Source: Sialis fuliginosa (Eukaryota > Arthropoda > Insecta > Megaloptera > Sialidae). Taken from it: a DNA stretch of 64,000 bases. Below are positions 30,346-43,360 of this stretch, one piece after another; position 1 is the stretch's first letter, and each line of letters begins with the position of its first letter. The stretch spans positions 14,924,993 through 14,988,992 of the forward strand of contig OY540814.1 in NCBI GenBank assembly GCA_961205875.1, in the 5' to 3' direction. The notes below the pieces were generated by a model. That model saw only the letters and a list, made by a program, of their open reading frames with translations. It was not told the origin of the DNA and ran no database searches. A program made the translations under genes and the position numbers.

Positions 30346-30767
30346 CACGGAGAAAAGTTGAGTCGATTTTTTAATAATGTTTTTAACATGTACTGTCAAT
30401 TCAGTAACTTTATTACGAACTATCTTTAATAATTTTGTTATTCTTGAATGACAAAATTGTGAATTTTAAGTATTTTTTCTCTTATTACATAGAAAAAAAA
30501 TGTTTGTTTGATTTTTTAAATTGATCTAATAATATAATAAAAATGTACTTTCAATATTCAAAACTGGATTAAAATAACGTCAATTACACAGGTAATAATT
30601 TGAACCCCCCTTTCCCCGAAGTTTTACTTAATTTATTAACATTTAATTAACAAATCTGTAGAAGACGCCAAAAAACTCAAAAATTACAGAGCATTTTTTC
30701 ATTATAGGTAAACATACATAACTGTTTTATTTAAACGGGGAATAAAGAACTAAAACCAACAAAGGTA

Positions 30768-31300
30768 CTGGCACCAATCTTGAACACTTTAAGAGCAAAG
30801 TATATTCTTTTTTAGGCTTCATGGGGTTATTTTTGTAATTCTCATGAACTTATTTTACTAATAAAAGAACTACCTCTTTATTAAATCAATGTAATTACCA
30901 AAATCTGCAAATATAGTTTAATTTTTAAATTATAGCCTTTTATTTTGTATGTTTTTCTTCAGTAATGAACAACGTAAAACCAGTGATGAACACTTGCTAA
31001 TGATTACAAAATGATTAGTACTACTACACAAACGTTATGAAAAAATAGTCGTAAAATGTAAAACAATGTAAAGCATTTACATAAGAAAATACATTTTTCT
31101 TGATAGTGTGCCGAATAAATATTTGTCCACTGTTTTTAAACAAAATGATCAATTATCATCAAATCACACTGTATAACGGTTAAATGTATATAGATTAATA
31201 TCCAGTAATGGTAATAGTAAAATATTAACAAATATTTCTAATTTAGTGCATTTAATTTAAAAATGTTCAACACTGGGGTATTGTTCAAGACTAGTGCCAG
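30768..31300 (+). mobile_element. TIR element, family E, copy 1 (TA target)
   Basis: It begins CTGGCACCAATCTTGAAC and ends GTTCAAGACTAGTGCCAG, an 18-bp inverted terminal repeat with a few mismatches, with TA on both sides. Subterminal sequence (CTTTAAGAGCAAAG, and ACACTGGGGTATTG near the other end) matches the second copy at 59579-59939 in reverse. 533 bp, no coding frame. TA target and length suggest a Tc1/mariner-like MITE. Confidence 0.85.
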
Positions 31301-34300
31301 TATATTGCAATTACTACAAACGTTTGTGATTAATGGATATAGGTAGAGACTATTTTACATTCTTTCTACACCACAATACTGATAATTCGTGTACAATATA
31401 AAAATAGACATGCCATTTAGTTTCTAACCATAGTTTCTGTGCAGTTATTAAGAAAGTTTTTCCAGTAAAACTTACTTTTAATTGATTGAAATATATATTT
31501 GTTTTCAGAGTTTCCTTCTTCTTTTATTTACTCACCTGTTTATACTTATATCGCAATACATATAAATAAAAAATAAAAACCCATGCTTTGGAACAAATTG
31601 GAATCGATTTTACAAAAAAGGTGCATTTAAGTGTAATATGGATGGCAGTTAATTTATGAACAAAGCAATTTTTTTATAAGACAATAAAGTGTCACTATGA
31701 TTTGCACATTTTTGTTTCTTTATTTTTTCCTCTGGTACAAACATACTTTTTCGTAGAACGGAAAAAGAACACGGGTCCCCAAGCGAAGCATATATATCAC
31801 AGTACAGTGCCATGCCACTATTGGAAACCAGTAAATTTAAATATGACGTATGAGAAAATATGAATGTAATGTCCACGAGAGGATTATTTTGTAACAAAAC
31901 TTCCCACAGATTTTTAGTTTTTTATATACATACATCATATATATACTGTGTACTGTATAATAAAATATAGTAATCATAACAAAAATCGAACTCCAGATTC
32001 ACAGGTATTGAGGGTTTGTGAATGCTCTGCAGTGTTAGTGATTTAAAAAAAACATGGAATTCCCACATAAACAGTAGATGAACAAACCGGAAATATATTT
32101 TCTTTTATGAATATTGGAATTCTTCAAAATATTTTTGAAAAGATTCAAAAATATTATTATCTAAATTATCTTCTATCTATTTTCCGGTTTAACGAATAGA
32201 GTTGCACACGAGACGAGAGTCAGGTAAGTCTCGTTCATCTTGGTTTTTGGAACTGAATTTTCGTATCGGTATTGAATCTATCTATACGATAAATAATGAT
32301 ATATTTCTGAACTACAATGAATAATTTTAATCCATCAAGAATATAGGCGGTCAGTTTTGGTATTGATTAAAAAAAAATTAACTATATACATAAAACAAAT
32401 ACCTATATCTGTATTTAAAGATAATAATTCTGTGCGGAAGTTGATTATAATCCTTTTATACCATTAAAAGAATTAGTATAAATCTTTCAAATATCATACT
32501 CAATAAAAATTTGCCAGATCAGTAAATTGAAAAAAGGATTATTACGGATTAATCACTACAAGTTATATGAATTTTTATTATTTCATATTTTTTTTATTTT
32601 TCGAGGTAGTAATACAACAAAGTAAAACCTAATATTCCAATTTATACCGTACAAAAGTCAATCCATACAACAAAAAATAGTGGATTAAGAAAATAACTAA
32701 TACCTTCTTCTATTCATTACAAAATACAGAAGAACCCAGAAATAACTAATTAAACTTTGTAATCAAAATTATGATTGAAAATTAGACTTATTTAATAAAA
32801 AAATTTTTTAATACATTCTTTAAAAAAAAATTTTGTCCGTTAAATAGGGATCAGTTTTATCGAAGTTTTGATGCAATTCAATAGTCAAGTAGTGAAATCA
32901 AATTAAAAAATGGATAAATTATGACTTTGGTTATGAAATTACTCAAATAAAGAAAAATTAGTTCACTCAAGTAAATAAGGTACAGTATGAAGCAAAATTA
33001 AAAAAAAAAAAGATCAAGCCACATTCGACTATAAATGTTCAATTCAACTACTTCATAGATGGCACTGCCAGCGTTATAATAAAAAAATGTACAAGCAGCT
33101 TTTTTCATTAAGATTATGAATATTCTGTATAAATTTGAGATCGATTTTACTATTTTGGTTTCGGTAGCTAACCTCCTAAAAATAAATCGAATACAAGTTA
33201 ATTCGAGTAATATTTCATTCCCAGTTCTCATGAATATATAGCCTGTTAGAGTAACTTATATGGCTTCATATTGTTTTCAACGTTGATTATGTATTTTTTT
33301 GCCGGCTTTACGACTTGACATAAAATATATTTTGCTGTTAGAATTCTTTATTATAAGATAGACAACTTTTCTGTTTTCATGCTTTATTACGAATTCAAAA
33401 AAGGCATAAATATTATATAGGGTTTTGTATAAGGTATAAAAAAATGTTTTAAGAAATTATATCTGATATATTTTATTTTGATGTAATTGATTAAAAACAA
33501 GAGGAATAGTGATGATTTTTTTTAAAGTCAATGCCTCATACTAATGTTACAAATTCAGTTTCCAGGATATGAAACTACGGTAATTTAAAAAAATGGTTTT
33601 ATTTGTAAAAGAAACATTTTAGTTTCTATGTCTTCGTAAACTTTCTCCAGTATAAATATAACAAATTTTATAGCGCCTGCATGGGGTACGTACACTTTTA
33701 TACGCCCAAAAACAGGCACGGACACAGGCTTATATTGGCGTGTACAAGCGTACGTATCCAGTGCAGACACGTGTTTATATGACATACGTCCAGTATTGTC
33801 AAGTTTAACTAAATGCTCCTTTAACTAACTGTCATATTATTAACAGAACCAAGGATAATATATTTAATCAAATGTACATTTTTCATTGAGAGCCTTAATA
33901 TTGATCTAAATCACGTTTGTAATATACAAAGTTTAGGCTGATAATACCGGGAAATACTCTTTCAATAAGTAACAAAAAGTTAAGTTTTATATTTGAAATA
34001 TTTTTAAATTTATTTTGTACCAAATTTCAATTTTTATATAATTATTTAACAGACATACCGATATTTTTCCAAAGGAGTCATGAAACGTGAAGATTAATCA
34101 AAATAGATCAAAACCAATTTTTTTGTTACCAACGAACGTCATGAAAAGTAAAACCGATTTCAAAGTAGCATTTTATAAAGCAGTTTCAATTTTAAAAAGT
34201 ATAAAATAAACAAATAAAAAAAGTACTTTCTTTGCTGTCTGAACCAATTTTCTTGAAAAAAAAAAACAAGAAGCAAATTAGTAGACATGCAATTGTAGAA

Positions 34301-34935
34301 AAAAACTATTTATTTTAATATGGTTTTAAAGAGCATTTATGAGCTATAATTTACAAAACAAGTATAAAAGGATTTTTACTGTTTTTTTTATTCTTTGATG
34401 AAAAATGTATTTACTGAGAAAAACGTTAAATGGATTCCTAGAAAAGACGTGATAATAACTAGCTTTATTACATTCGAACAATCTTGCATTGCATTAAGAG
34501 AATTACAACAATTAGTATATACATAGGTAGTTAATGCAAAAACGTGCTTTTTAAAATATTTGTTTCAAAAGATTGGAAGAAGTTAATAATATCAGAGATG
34601 ATAATTTATTTAATTAATTTTAGGGTTTTTAGAGACTTTTCTTGATTTTGTTTTTTCTGTCCCATTTTTAAGTAATGAAGAATCAAATTTAGTTATTTTA
34701 ACATAAAATATACACTTACAGTAATTTATAATGGACAACACTATTGTATTTAAAACAAGTATTGCAAAATAGTATGATTATAACCAAATTTCAGTGCTAA
34801 CGAAATATAACTAAAAAAACGTTTTGAAACCCATTTTTTTAATTAAAAAAAGAAGTTACTGAACAACAGTAATGATCATTCTGTCCTCGCAACTCTCTAT
34901 TGCCGCTCGCCTCTTAAAGACGGTTGGTTACAGTC
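31301..34935. other. Long AT-rich stretch with no recognised feature
   Basis: I see no gene, repeat partner or TIR here. A slightly GC-richer piece at 31740-31830 carries a minus frame (SGMALYCDIYASLGDPCS), and 33680-33790 has GTACGTACACTTTTATACGC. Neither is supported. Confidence 0.4.
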
Positions 34936-34937
34936 TT

Positions 34938-35480
34938 TAACCCTTGTGTTAATGGATAAATGTTTATACGTTGTGTAATGGATAAGGTACCCGGGTATCT
35001 TCATATTATTTATAAATATGGTATTTACGTTATAAAACTTTTGCGCGGTGTGTTTAATGTTTTTTTGTCAAAAATGTTAATAAATTTAATGTTATTATAA
35101 ATTTATAAATAGAAAGCAAATGTTATTTACATCTTACAAACGGTTGTGTTATTATTGTGGCAAGTGTAGGATATAAATTTTAATATATAAGTATAATTTA
35201 GAAGGTAAATAATATAGTTTTTACAATATAGATAAATTTTTTAGTTATATTTTTCTTCTGTTTTCATGACTAAAGGGTTAAAAAGTTAAAATCAAAAGTT
35301 TCTAGAATATGTTTCGTTGCATTTTAGTAAGCCTATCATTTTTCAAAAATCTTATAATTTCTGTTTTTCAGTCATCAATCTACGTCCGTATACCAAATTT
35401 CATTTTAATAAGTATGTAAATGAGAGAATTAAGGTATCTAGATACCTTATCCATTAACCAACGTTCGTTTAACTCTAACT
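34938..35480. mobile_element. TIR element carrying family C copy 2
   Basis: Left end TAATGGATAAGGTACCCGGG (34976 on) and the reverse complement of the right end (TAATGGATAAGGTATCTAGA; right arm about 35430-35459) match over about 26 bp. Each terminus contains its own palindrome (AAGGTAC...; AAGGTATCTAGATACCTT is perfect). A partial extra copy of the terminus, GTTAATGGATAAATG, precedes at about 34950. The interior 35050-35310 is family C, as at 1-350. No coding frame. Confidence 0.65.
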
Positions 35481-35637
35481 CTAACTCTTCCAAAAATTTT
35501 TTCAAGAAATAGCATTACAATAAAAAGATATTGGTATTCCTGGATGCCCATCAAATCAAAAAAATTATAACATCACAACTCATCGAATTAAATCGAAAAA
35601 TGTACACGGGTACCTTAGGTTAAGCATTATAGACATA
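35481..35637. other. Short spacer between two TIR elements
   Basis: AT-rich. A GTACACGGGTACCTTAGG word at about 35602 echoes the terminus of the element to its left. Confidence 0.4.
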
Positions 35638-37495
35638 GGGCCGGTATTATAAAAGGCAGATAAGTTTACTCGATGAATAAATAGCGACAGTACTAGGTAG
35701 TAAAAATAGTATTGTTGTTTCACTTGCTACAGATAAGTTCTTCTCTTTCTGATGTCGACTAGTTCAACATTCGGAACGAAAAATTACTAAAAACGGAATA
35801 AAAATAACAAATTCACTATAAATATCACTATATCATACCATTAAATTTATTCCCATCTTTTTGCAAGGAATAAATATTTACTTGGTCACGTGGTAATTAG
35901 AATAAATTGTGGCAGCCATAGTCATAGGTGACAGCTGTTTTGTGGAAATATGCTTACCTACAATTCACACGTAAATGTCAAATTTGTTTTGTGTATTATT
36001 TAAGGAATAATATATAATGTTATGAAGATATTGAAACTGCGACCAGCTAGGAATGCTTTAATAATAATTTTTCAAGAACATGGTAACTTAATTAATAATT
36101 ATTTGTGCTTATAATAATTTAGATTTTGTGCTAGTTTTATATTTTTATAATTTTTAGAAACAAGCCTGTTTATTTATATGTACATAGTTCATAGTACATA
36201 TATACAAATATCCATACATTGTACATATGTATGTGATATGACTCAAGCAAAAGAAACATAAAAAAAGACGAAAGAGATTTTTTCATTTGAAGCACATACG
36301 AATATACAAAAAATTAAATCAAAATTACTTTGCAGTTTGATACGTAAAGAAATTAATGTTTTGTAAAGGTTTGTACCGAACAAAATAACATCGTATTTAT
36401 ACGAATAAATACAAAAAACTAAACCAAAATTACTTTGCTGTTTGTTACGGAAAGGAATTAATGTTTTCTAAAGGTTTGTACCGAACAACATCGTAAGTAC
36501 ATATAAATTTTTTTAAAACTAGAAATCATATTTATTAATAGTTTCACAAGAAAAATATTTTTGTTTCTTGTACATTGTTTTGAAAATTAATGTGTAATTA
36601 TAATCAATAAATTTTTTTGCATAACTATTTACATTTTTATTTCATACCCGAAGCTGTACTCTACGATAACATCAATAAGAAATAAAATAAAGTATTAAAT
36701 CATTCCTGTTTCTTTTAACTGTAGTCTAATTTTAATAAACCAGCAAATTTTAAATGATAATGTAATACGCAGTCAATTATACCTGCGATTGCAAGACATT
36801 ATCGATTCTAAAATCTTTTTGGACATTTATATGGGGAAAAATTGTATAAATTTAGATTGAAGGAATACAGTAATATAGAAAATTAAAGACCTAAAGATAC
36901 CGAACTGTCTTATGGATTTTCAAATACATTCAAATTTTTATTTTATCAAACCTTTTTTTTAAATAATTTTCTGCATGTTTTATACCATCCCATCTAAAAA
37001 TGAAGAAATATGTGCCAATATTGTTGTATTATTATATATCAATAAAATTTAACCTTCATTTTGAGCACATAATAAAATTCATAAGAATTTTAAATACTGT
37101 AAAAATTCAAATTTCATGTTATGCGTTATATGCATTTACGTATGAAGTTTTAGGTTATTTGTTTGATGCACATAAGTTTGACGTTTCAATATGTACATAG
37201 ATAAAGAAATCATATAGACGTTATTGGTTGCAATATTTTCAAATGTAAAAATTTATTAGAAATCTCCATAATATTGAATTAAAAATTGATATTTTGGAGT
37301 TTTTATATGTATATAATCACTTTTTACTTTGTATTTAATATGTCTCAACATTATTTTGTGTAAAAAAACTGAAATCGATATGACATTTCTGACAATGACA
37401 TTTCTCAAATAAGGACCTCATAGAATGTGTAAACTATTTGTGGAATAAATTTATTCCCTAGAGTAAAAGTTATCTGGCTTTTATAATACCGGGCC
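35638..37495. mobile_element. 1.86-kb PIF/Harbinger-like transposon, non-autonomous
   Basis: The left end GGGCCGGTATTATAAAAGGC and the right end, in reverse complement GGCCCGGTATTATAAAAGCC, match over about 45 bp, extending through AGATAA and ACTC. Both sides carry ATA (35635-35637 and 37496-37498), a 3-bp duplication as made by PIF/Harbinger elements. GGGCC termini also fit that superfamily. No transposase or Myb-like frame is left; the 66-codon frame at 37000-37200 is AT-driven. The interior contains a tandem duplication at 36296-36495. Confidence 0.82.
36296..36495 (+). repeat. Two-unit tandem duplication, about 100 bp each
   Basis: Unit 1 (36296-36395) and unit 2 (36399-36495) share ATACGAATA, CAAAATTACTTTGC, TTAATGTTTT and AAAGGTTTGTACCGAACAA up to CATCGTA. 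Similarity is roughly 85%. It lies inside the Harbinger-like element, so it may serve as a way to date the element or to tell copies apart. Confidence 0.85.
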
Positions 37496-37498
37496 ATA

Positions 37499-40400
37499 AA
37501 GAAGTTAAATAATAATCGTCATAATATTAAAAAAAAAACGCTTACTAGATTTTTATACTCATGTTTTATATTTATCCCCTCCCCTCATTAAAAATAAAAT
37601 CCACTTTGAAGTAACTTTGGCTCGTTAAGAAATAAATTGGTTAAAACTTCAGTTTCACATGTACGTAGTAGTACATACTCTACAACTATACACGGTCAAA
37701 TATAACATTCTACTCCAAGTACCTACATACATCCCGTAAATCGAATAAAAGGAAAAAATGCCATCCCTTGGGAGCAATGGGCATTGCACATTCCATGCAT
37801 ACTCGAGTTGTAGCTGCGATTACTGTTCGTTATAATTTGCCATACATCTCTTTTAGACGTTTTTTTGTTGTATAAATTTTACACGTAGACTCGTAGAGAA
37901 AGTACAACCAGTACTGAAAACTTTCGCCTTGAAAATCTAATTTTATTATAATCCGTAGACTTAATAAATGTTTCCCAGCTATTACTTCGTAATTGTATTA
38001 CTATTGAAGTTAATCTAATTTTAAAGTGAAGATGTAAAAAATATAGGAGATTCATCTTTTATTCAATGAGTTTAATTGTTATTTTACAATAATTATCTAG
38101 AATTATATGTAACTTCTATTTGCATTATTTTCGAATAGATTTTATTTTATTTAACAAGAAAATTAAATATCCTTTCTAACTTACATTAAAATATATCTTA
38201 CATGTATGATTCCTGTAAAAAGTAGCGTGTTCTAAAATGATCAAGGATATCATTAATAACTAGATATTATATGTAAATTTATAACAAAAATGAGCTGTTC
38301 AGAATATAAAAAAATACATTAGTGAAGTATTTAAAAAAAATCGTTCAATTTTATTCATTTTATTTTTATTTTGGCCTCATAATAAAATCAGGAAATTAAT
38401 ATGCCATGGGGCGACCAAAATAGGTACAATGTACAGTGAAATGCAGAAGTAGTCGTCCAGTTTTCATTCAAATTCATTAAATCATTTTTCCTTGTGTCAA
38501 ACAAAGACATAAATTTTGAAACTCATTTGCTAGATAAAGAAGTATTCTTCGTTTATAGTAGTCATATATATTTGTGCGATTAAATTATTATGTACCTAAT
38601 CTATTAAAAAATGTATAAGTAAATTTTGAGGCAACAAATATTTGACATTTCGAATTTTAGTATTTAATAAAATTAATTAATGAAATAGACGTATATTTGT
38701 ATTTTTATGTAAAATGATGTCGCTATATAAGTTTCGACCTAGCAAAAGATGATGTTTGTCTTAATATTGTCGAACCTGTTGTAAGCGTTTCTGATCTTTA
38801 CGGTTGCAGACGACTTCTGAAGCCCATATTACCTAACTTATATTTATTCCCAAGTATAGATAATATTCCTAGAGTTTTTACTTTGTTGTAAACAAGAATT
38901 AATTGGATTGAACTTACAATTATGGCAAATTCATAAATAACATGTGTAATTTTTATTTTTATTAAAAAAAATTGTATAACAAACAAACAAATATATAAAA
39001 GTATACGCAAAAATATGACAGTAAAGTTTTAAATTTCTTTTGTACCAAAATCTCCTAAAATACCCTCTTAACGGGCTGTAACGATTTTTCAGAACGATTT
39101 CAAATTTCAATATGCAAAACTATACTAATTTGAAGTTTGTGTGATTTATAGTTCCATAGTTCTATGTTGCCGAACAGGATACACTTTTATTCATGTCGTA
39201 TTTAAATATATATAAACACAATTGTATTTTTAAACAAAAACTGTCTAATAAATATGCTCCGCTGAAGCGTCGACTAATTTAAATACAAATTTGTACTCAA
39301 TAGAGTTGACAATGTCTTTTAAGCAGACAAATACGATCATTGAATTGGAAATGTACGCAATACAGAGGAATTCCGTTATAGAATTAACATACGTTAGGCT
39401 TGTATTGTGTGTCGACACCTTTTTCACATGATTAACATTAGCTTCACAATGCCTCAGTTGAAATACAAATTGTTACGTATCTTTCTAACAAATATGATTT
39501 TGTTTAAAGCAGGGCAAATATTTTTCGTTCGAGGATAATCGGAATGAAAATGGATGTTTGGGTTACTACACAGATTTTTTAGTAGAGGTATATGTTTAAG
39601 CGGCTCAAACTTATAAAGGTAGAAAACCTCTTGAATCTTGACCAAACCATTGAATTTTGAACAATTTTTTAAGTGGTACAAGTCCACATTCTAGAGTCTA
39701 GAGTTTTCAGATATTTAAGGTTTTATGTTTCAATATCCAACAATTCCATTCAACAGTTTAATTACGTCGAGAACTAATTGAATTATTTATTTCTTTTGGA
39801 AAGTATCTACCTATTACTCAAATTAATTACTTAAATATTTTTAATAATGTTAAAAAGAAGATTTCAGTATGTTACTGAAACTAGCATATATAAATGTAAT
39901 CAAAATTTGATTTATACCACTTAAAAAACATATAGAAACTATTTTATTAGTTTTCGTTATTTTAATTTTTCCTAGGAATATTTTATACTAGAATTATGAT
40001 TCGATTTCTATCTAATCATAATTCGATTCGAATTCCACTTGTTCTTAATATGTTATGTAAAATAACTTAATTTGATAAACGATTTTCTAGAAAACAGTTA
40101 ATTATCAAGTACTCTGGTATCAAAATTAGCAACCTTTGTCAACAACTGCTTTAAGATGACCGCGAAAGTTTTATAGGACACTTACAAGACTTTAATACCT
40201 ACATAATAAATAAACTTTTTTATCAGATAACTATATTGATTCATACCAATTAATATTGAAGATAATATTTTCGTAATAAAAATGCATAGTAAAATGTAAT
40301 AAAAAACGTGGATTATATATAATCCAAAAGTAATTGTGCTTATAATTACACTAACTGAGGATAAATTAAACGAAGTGGAAAACATTATAAAAATATAAAA

Positions 40401-40630
40401 TAAGAATTAATTCTGAAAAGTTCGCGTCATAATTCAAAGAAGCCGTTTCCTTTTATTTTGATGACTCTGTGTAAACACAGAAAATACATTTTATAATTCC
40501 GAGTAAATAGTAAAGAAGCTTTAAGTAGAAGCTGGAGAATTCAGTGACGTTAGAAAATCAAGAAGTTTCAGATACTTTTAGGCATCTTGTGTGTGGTCAT
40601 TAAAGAGTTTTAGCATAAAGCTGTGAAAGG
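37499..40630. other. AT-rich stretch with no recognised feature
   Basis: No gene or repeat partner noted over 3 kb. Mildly GC-richer patches at 37730-37810 and 39060-39190 have no supported frame. Confidence 0.4.
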
Positions 40631-40636
40631 TGCATT

Positions 40637-40774
40637 ATGTCATCTCATCTTCAACGCAGGAATTTCTCTGCAGAGAGACGGATTCTGGACAAAATGTGGG
40701 GAATAAATAATACTTACATTGTACAATTACCAAAATACTGCAAAAAGTTAAAGAGACATCTTTCGGTTAGTTGA
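40637..40774 (+). CDS. Small open frame, unrecognised
   Basis: ATG at 40637 opens 45 codons to TGA at 40772-40774. The product reads MSSHLQRRNFSAERRILD, then KMWGINNTYIVQLPKY, and ends CKKLKRHLSVS: basic and of mixed composition, unlike the Phe/Ile/Asn-rich chance frames around it. A donor-like TCG|GTTAGT overlaps the end. There is no repeat partner and no recognised domain. It could be a short exon, a small peptide gene or chance. Confidence 0.18.
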   Translation: MSSHLQRRNFSAERRILDKMWGINNTYIVQLPKYCKKLKRHLSVS

Positions 40775-41875
40775 TAATTTTTATTTAAAACACATATATT
40801 TTCATGTCAATACTATTATATTGATTTTTCGCCAAAGATTCCAGAAAAAATTATTTCATTCATATCGGTCAATGACCGCGCTTTGTACATTTTTTACTTT
40901 TTTATAATAAAACATTTTTCTCTTCAACACAATCAGTTATGGCGCAAAACTAAACAAGCCGTGGGGTACGCTCCTTGAGGTCCACACAACCAATTTGCCA
41001 ACATGGTATGACTATCAATACTTGAATACTGATTATTTATTGTTTCCATATAGTTTATGTGAGTATTATTTGGCAATATGAATTAGTAGACGTATTTATT
41101 AGTATTTAAAATTCAAATTTTGTAGGTGGGATTCTGGCTGTTTAGGCACGTATAAAAAATACTTTTACCCACACAAACTTTTATACCTCTTTTTATCCCA
41201 CGTAGGGGTTGAATTTCGAAAAATTCTTTCATTCAATTCATATTCACGTCAAGACGTTTCGATTGGCACCTCAACAAAGTCAATAGCATTTTTTTATTTA
41301 CGAGATTTCGTGCAGGAATAAAATTACACGCACGTACGTACATACCTACACACATCATATTTCTGAAAGTATTGTGAATGTACTATAATGACCTTGAAAC
41401 ATAAAAATATGTTGACATTTTTTATTTCGATTTTCCTGTTGGGAAGTTTATAAATAAACGTTTTGGCTTAACAGTAAAATTAATAAGACAGAATTTAAAA
41501 TGTCTACATACTTACCTAAAAATAAATTAAGTATATCATTAAAAAAAATAACCATTAAGTTTATCGTATCCGAAATTAAATATTCCTACTATTCAAAATT
41601 GATATAAAAATATTACATATAAAATCAACAAATACAAATAGGTACAATTTTTCTTTGTAAAAATAAACCACGTACATTTTTCCGTCACTCAAACACGCAT
41701 TGAAGCGAAAAACGATTTTCGTATAAAATACAATCACTGGGATATTTAATTTTCAGCACCATTGTGAAACTGTTTGTCGTTAAAAAACAATTATATATAT
41801 ATGAGTGATTCAGACATAAACATTTACGTTCAGAATCCCACATTTTCATCTGGGGGTAAATAAGGGGTGTAATAA
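40775..41875. other. AT-rich stretch; possible retroelement motif at 41245-41290
   Basis: On the minus strand GTTGAGGTGCCAATCGAAAC followed by GTCTTGACG has the general pattern (TGA..., GAAACG) of Penelope-type terminal motifs, but the core is too degenerate to call. A run of ACGTACGTACATACCTACAC-like repeats lies at 41333-41353. Nothing else noted. Confidence 0.3.
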
Positions 41876-41879
41876 TTCA

Positions 41880-42060
41880 CTACCTCACCCCTCGCCAACG
41901 CACTGTAACGACAGCAGCCACAGACATTATTGTGGAGTCGCGGGCGTGGTGGAGTGTGGGGGGAGTGGAGGGCTTGCCACTAGTAGAGGGGTGGTTTCCC
42001 GTTGCTTTATTTTGCCGGTGGTGAAATTACGCGGGACAACAATATTTGTCAGTTATAAAA
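41880..42060. promoter_or_regulatory. G-rich island, possible regulatory element
   Basis: GGAGTCGCGGGCGTGGTGGA followed by a GTGTGGGGGGAGTGGAGG tract stands out strongly. GCCACTAGTAGAGGGG (41977-41992) partly matches the CTCF core CCACYAG, but the second half (AGAGGG) departs from consensus. The 73-codon plus frame from GTG at 41946 is glycine-rich then hydrophobic and not supported. Confidence 0.22.
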
Positions 42061-42779
42061 TAAATACAAGTGTGAAAAATGATGGGCTTTTTACTTACGG
42101 CTCTTGTTATAGGTTTCTATGTGATTTTCTTTGTTTTTCTTTTGGGTTTTATTTCTTGAGGTTATAAAGGCTTTGGAGGTAATATTTTTAACAGAAATAT
42201 ACATTTTTATGTAATTTATTATCAGTGTTCCAAATTCACGGGAGATATATGTTTGTTGTATGAACAAAATAAAATTATGCTAACAAGCTCTAAGACATTG
42301 GCGATACTTTTTCAAATATAATAGTTATTCTTATTAGCTTAATGATTCATGTAAGTTGTCAAAATTATAAAACTTATCTCAATTCAGTACTTTCCAAACT
42401 TTGCATATTGATTAAGTTGTAATAGTCGAATGAAATGAAAAGATTAATTTTTATATACGTATAATAACATAACATAATTAATTAACATAAATGTTAATTT
42501 AGTTCAGTTAGTTTAGCAGGCTGTGCAGTGAAAAGCGCCTTAAACTAAATAAATTGGGAAAATGCTACATGAAGAACTTTGTTATATTTACATTTTTGGC
42601 TCTTGATTTCTTTTCCTACATTAATAAGGTCAAATTTAAAGATTCTGAGGTACCATTTTGATAAATTTACAGCACCTTATTTGAGATAATGAAAATTTAT
42701 CGAAAAAGTATGTTTCATAAAAGAATAAAAAACCTTCAAATGGATATAGTTTCAAATAAAAAAATATGTGCAAAATTTT

Positions 42780-42995
42780 TAATTTTTCTACTCTTCATCC
42801 GATTAACACCAAAAACAATAAGTCTGGAGTCCTTACTGATACAAACATATTGCCAAAAAATAATTCAAATCGGAGCATTTTTACAAAAGTTATCGTGAAC
42901 GAAAGAAAAGTCTACATACAGACAGACAGACACACAGCTACCATGCGGAAAAAAACTGTTCTTTTTCGTTCGGAACATGGAAGTAAAAATACAAA
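42780..42995 (-). repeat. Family B dispersed repeat, copy 4
   Basis: On the minus strand: ATTTTTACTTCCATGTTCCG, then GCATGGTAGCTGTGTGTCTG, CTTTCGTTCACGATAACTTT and GTTTTTGGTGTTAATCGGAT. It parallels 10972-11242. Plus frames at 42689-43020 are embedded in it and are not genes. Confidence 0.75.
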
Positions 42996-43029
42996 AACCC
43001 AAGTTAATTTTTTAATTTAATTAAGAAAT

Positions 43030-43360
43030 GAATTTACCCTTAAAAATGTTTTATAGCTTTCCCATTTAGCAAGCGATTACCCACTGTGTCTAATATTTTA
43101 TACAAAATTGATTGCAGCCATTAACGCATGATGATGTGAAGCAATGTAGAGATAAAAAACAAACCAACATTGGGGCTGGAAATGAGCAGACAGGGTGGCA
43201 CAATTAAGGGATGTTTGAAATTTCATTATAGCCATCATTGATTATGCTATATTGATTTACGAGCTGGAATACAGAAAAATATGATTATGGAAATAAAAAC
43301 TCGCGTAAATTGTGTCTGTTTTTACAGTTCGGTGAAATAATTAGTGATCGGGCTTTCTAC
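43030..43360. promoter_or_regulatory. Possible conserved noncoding element
   Basis: Even composition with words such as GCAGCCATTAACGCATGATG, GGGGCTGGAAATGAGCAGAC and CATTGATTATGC. No frame, TIR or partner repeat. Enhancer-like by composition only. Confidence 0.22.

Noticed and set aside
41946..42167. 73-codon plus frame in the G-rich island
   Set aside because: Starts at GTG, glycine-rich because of the G tract and then Phe-rich because of AT bias; no coding signal.
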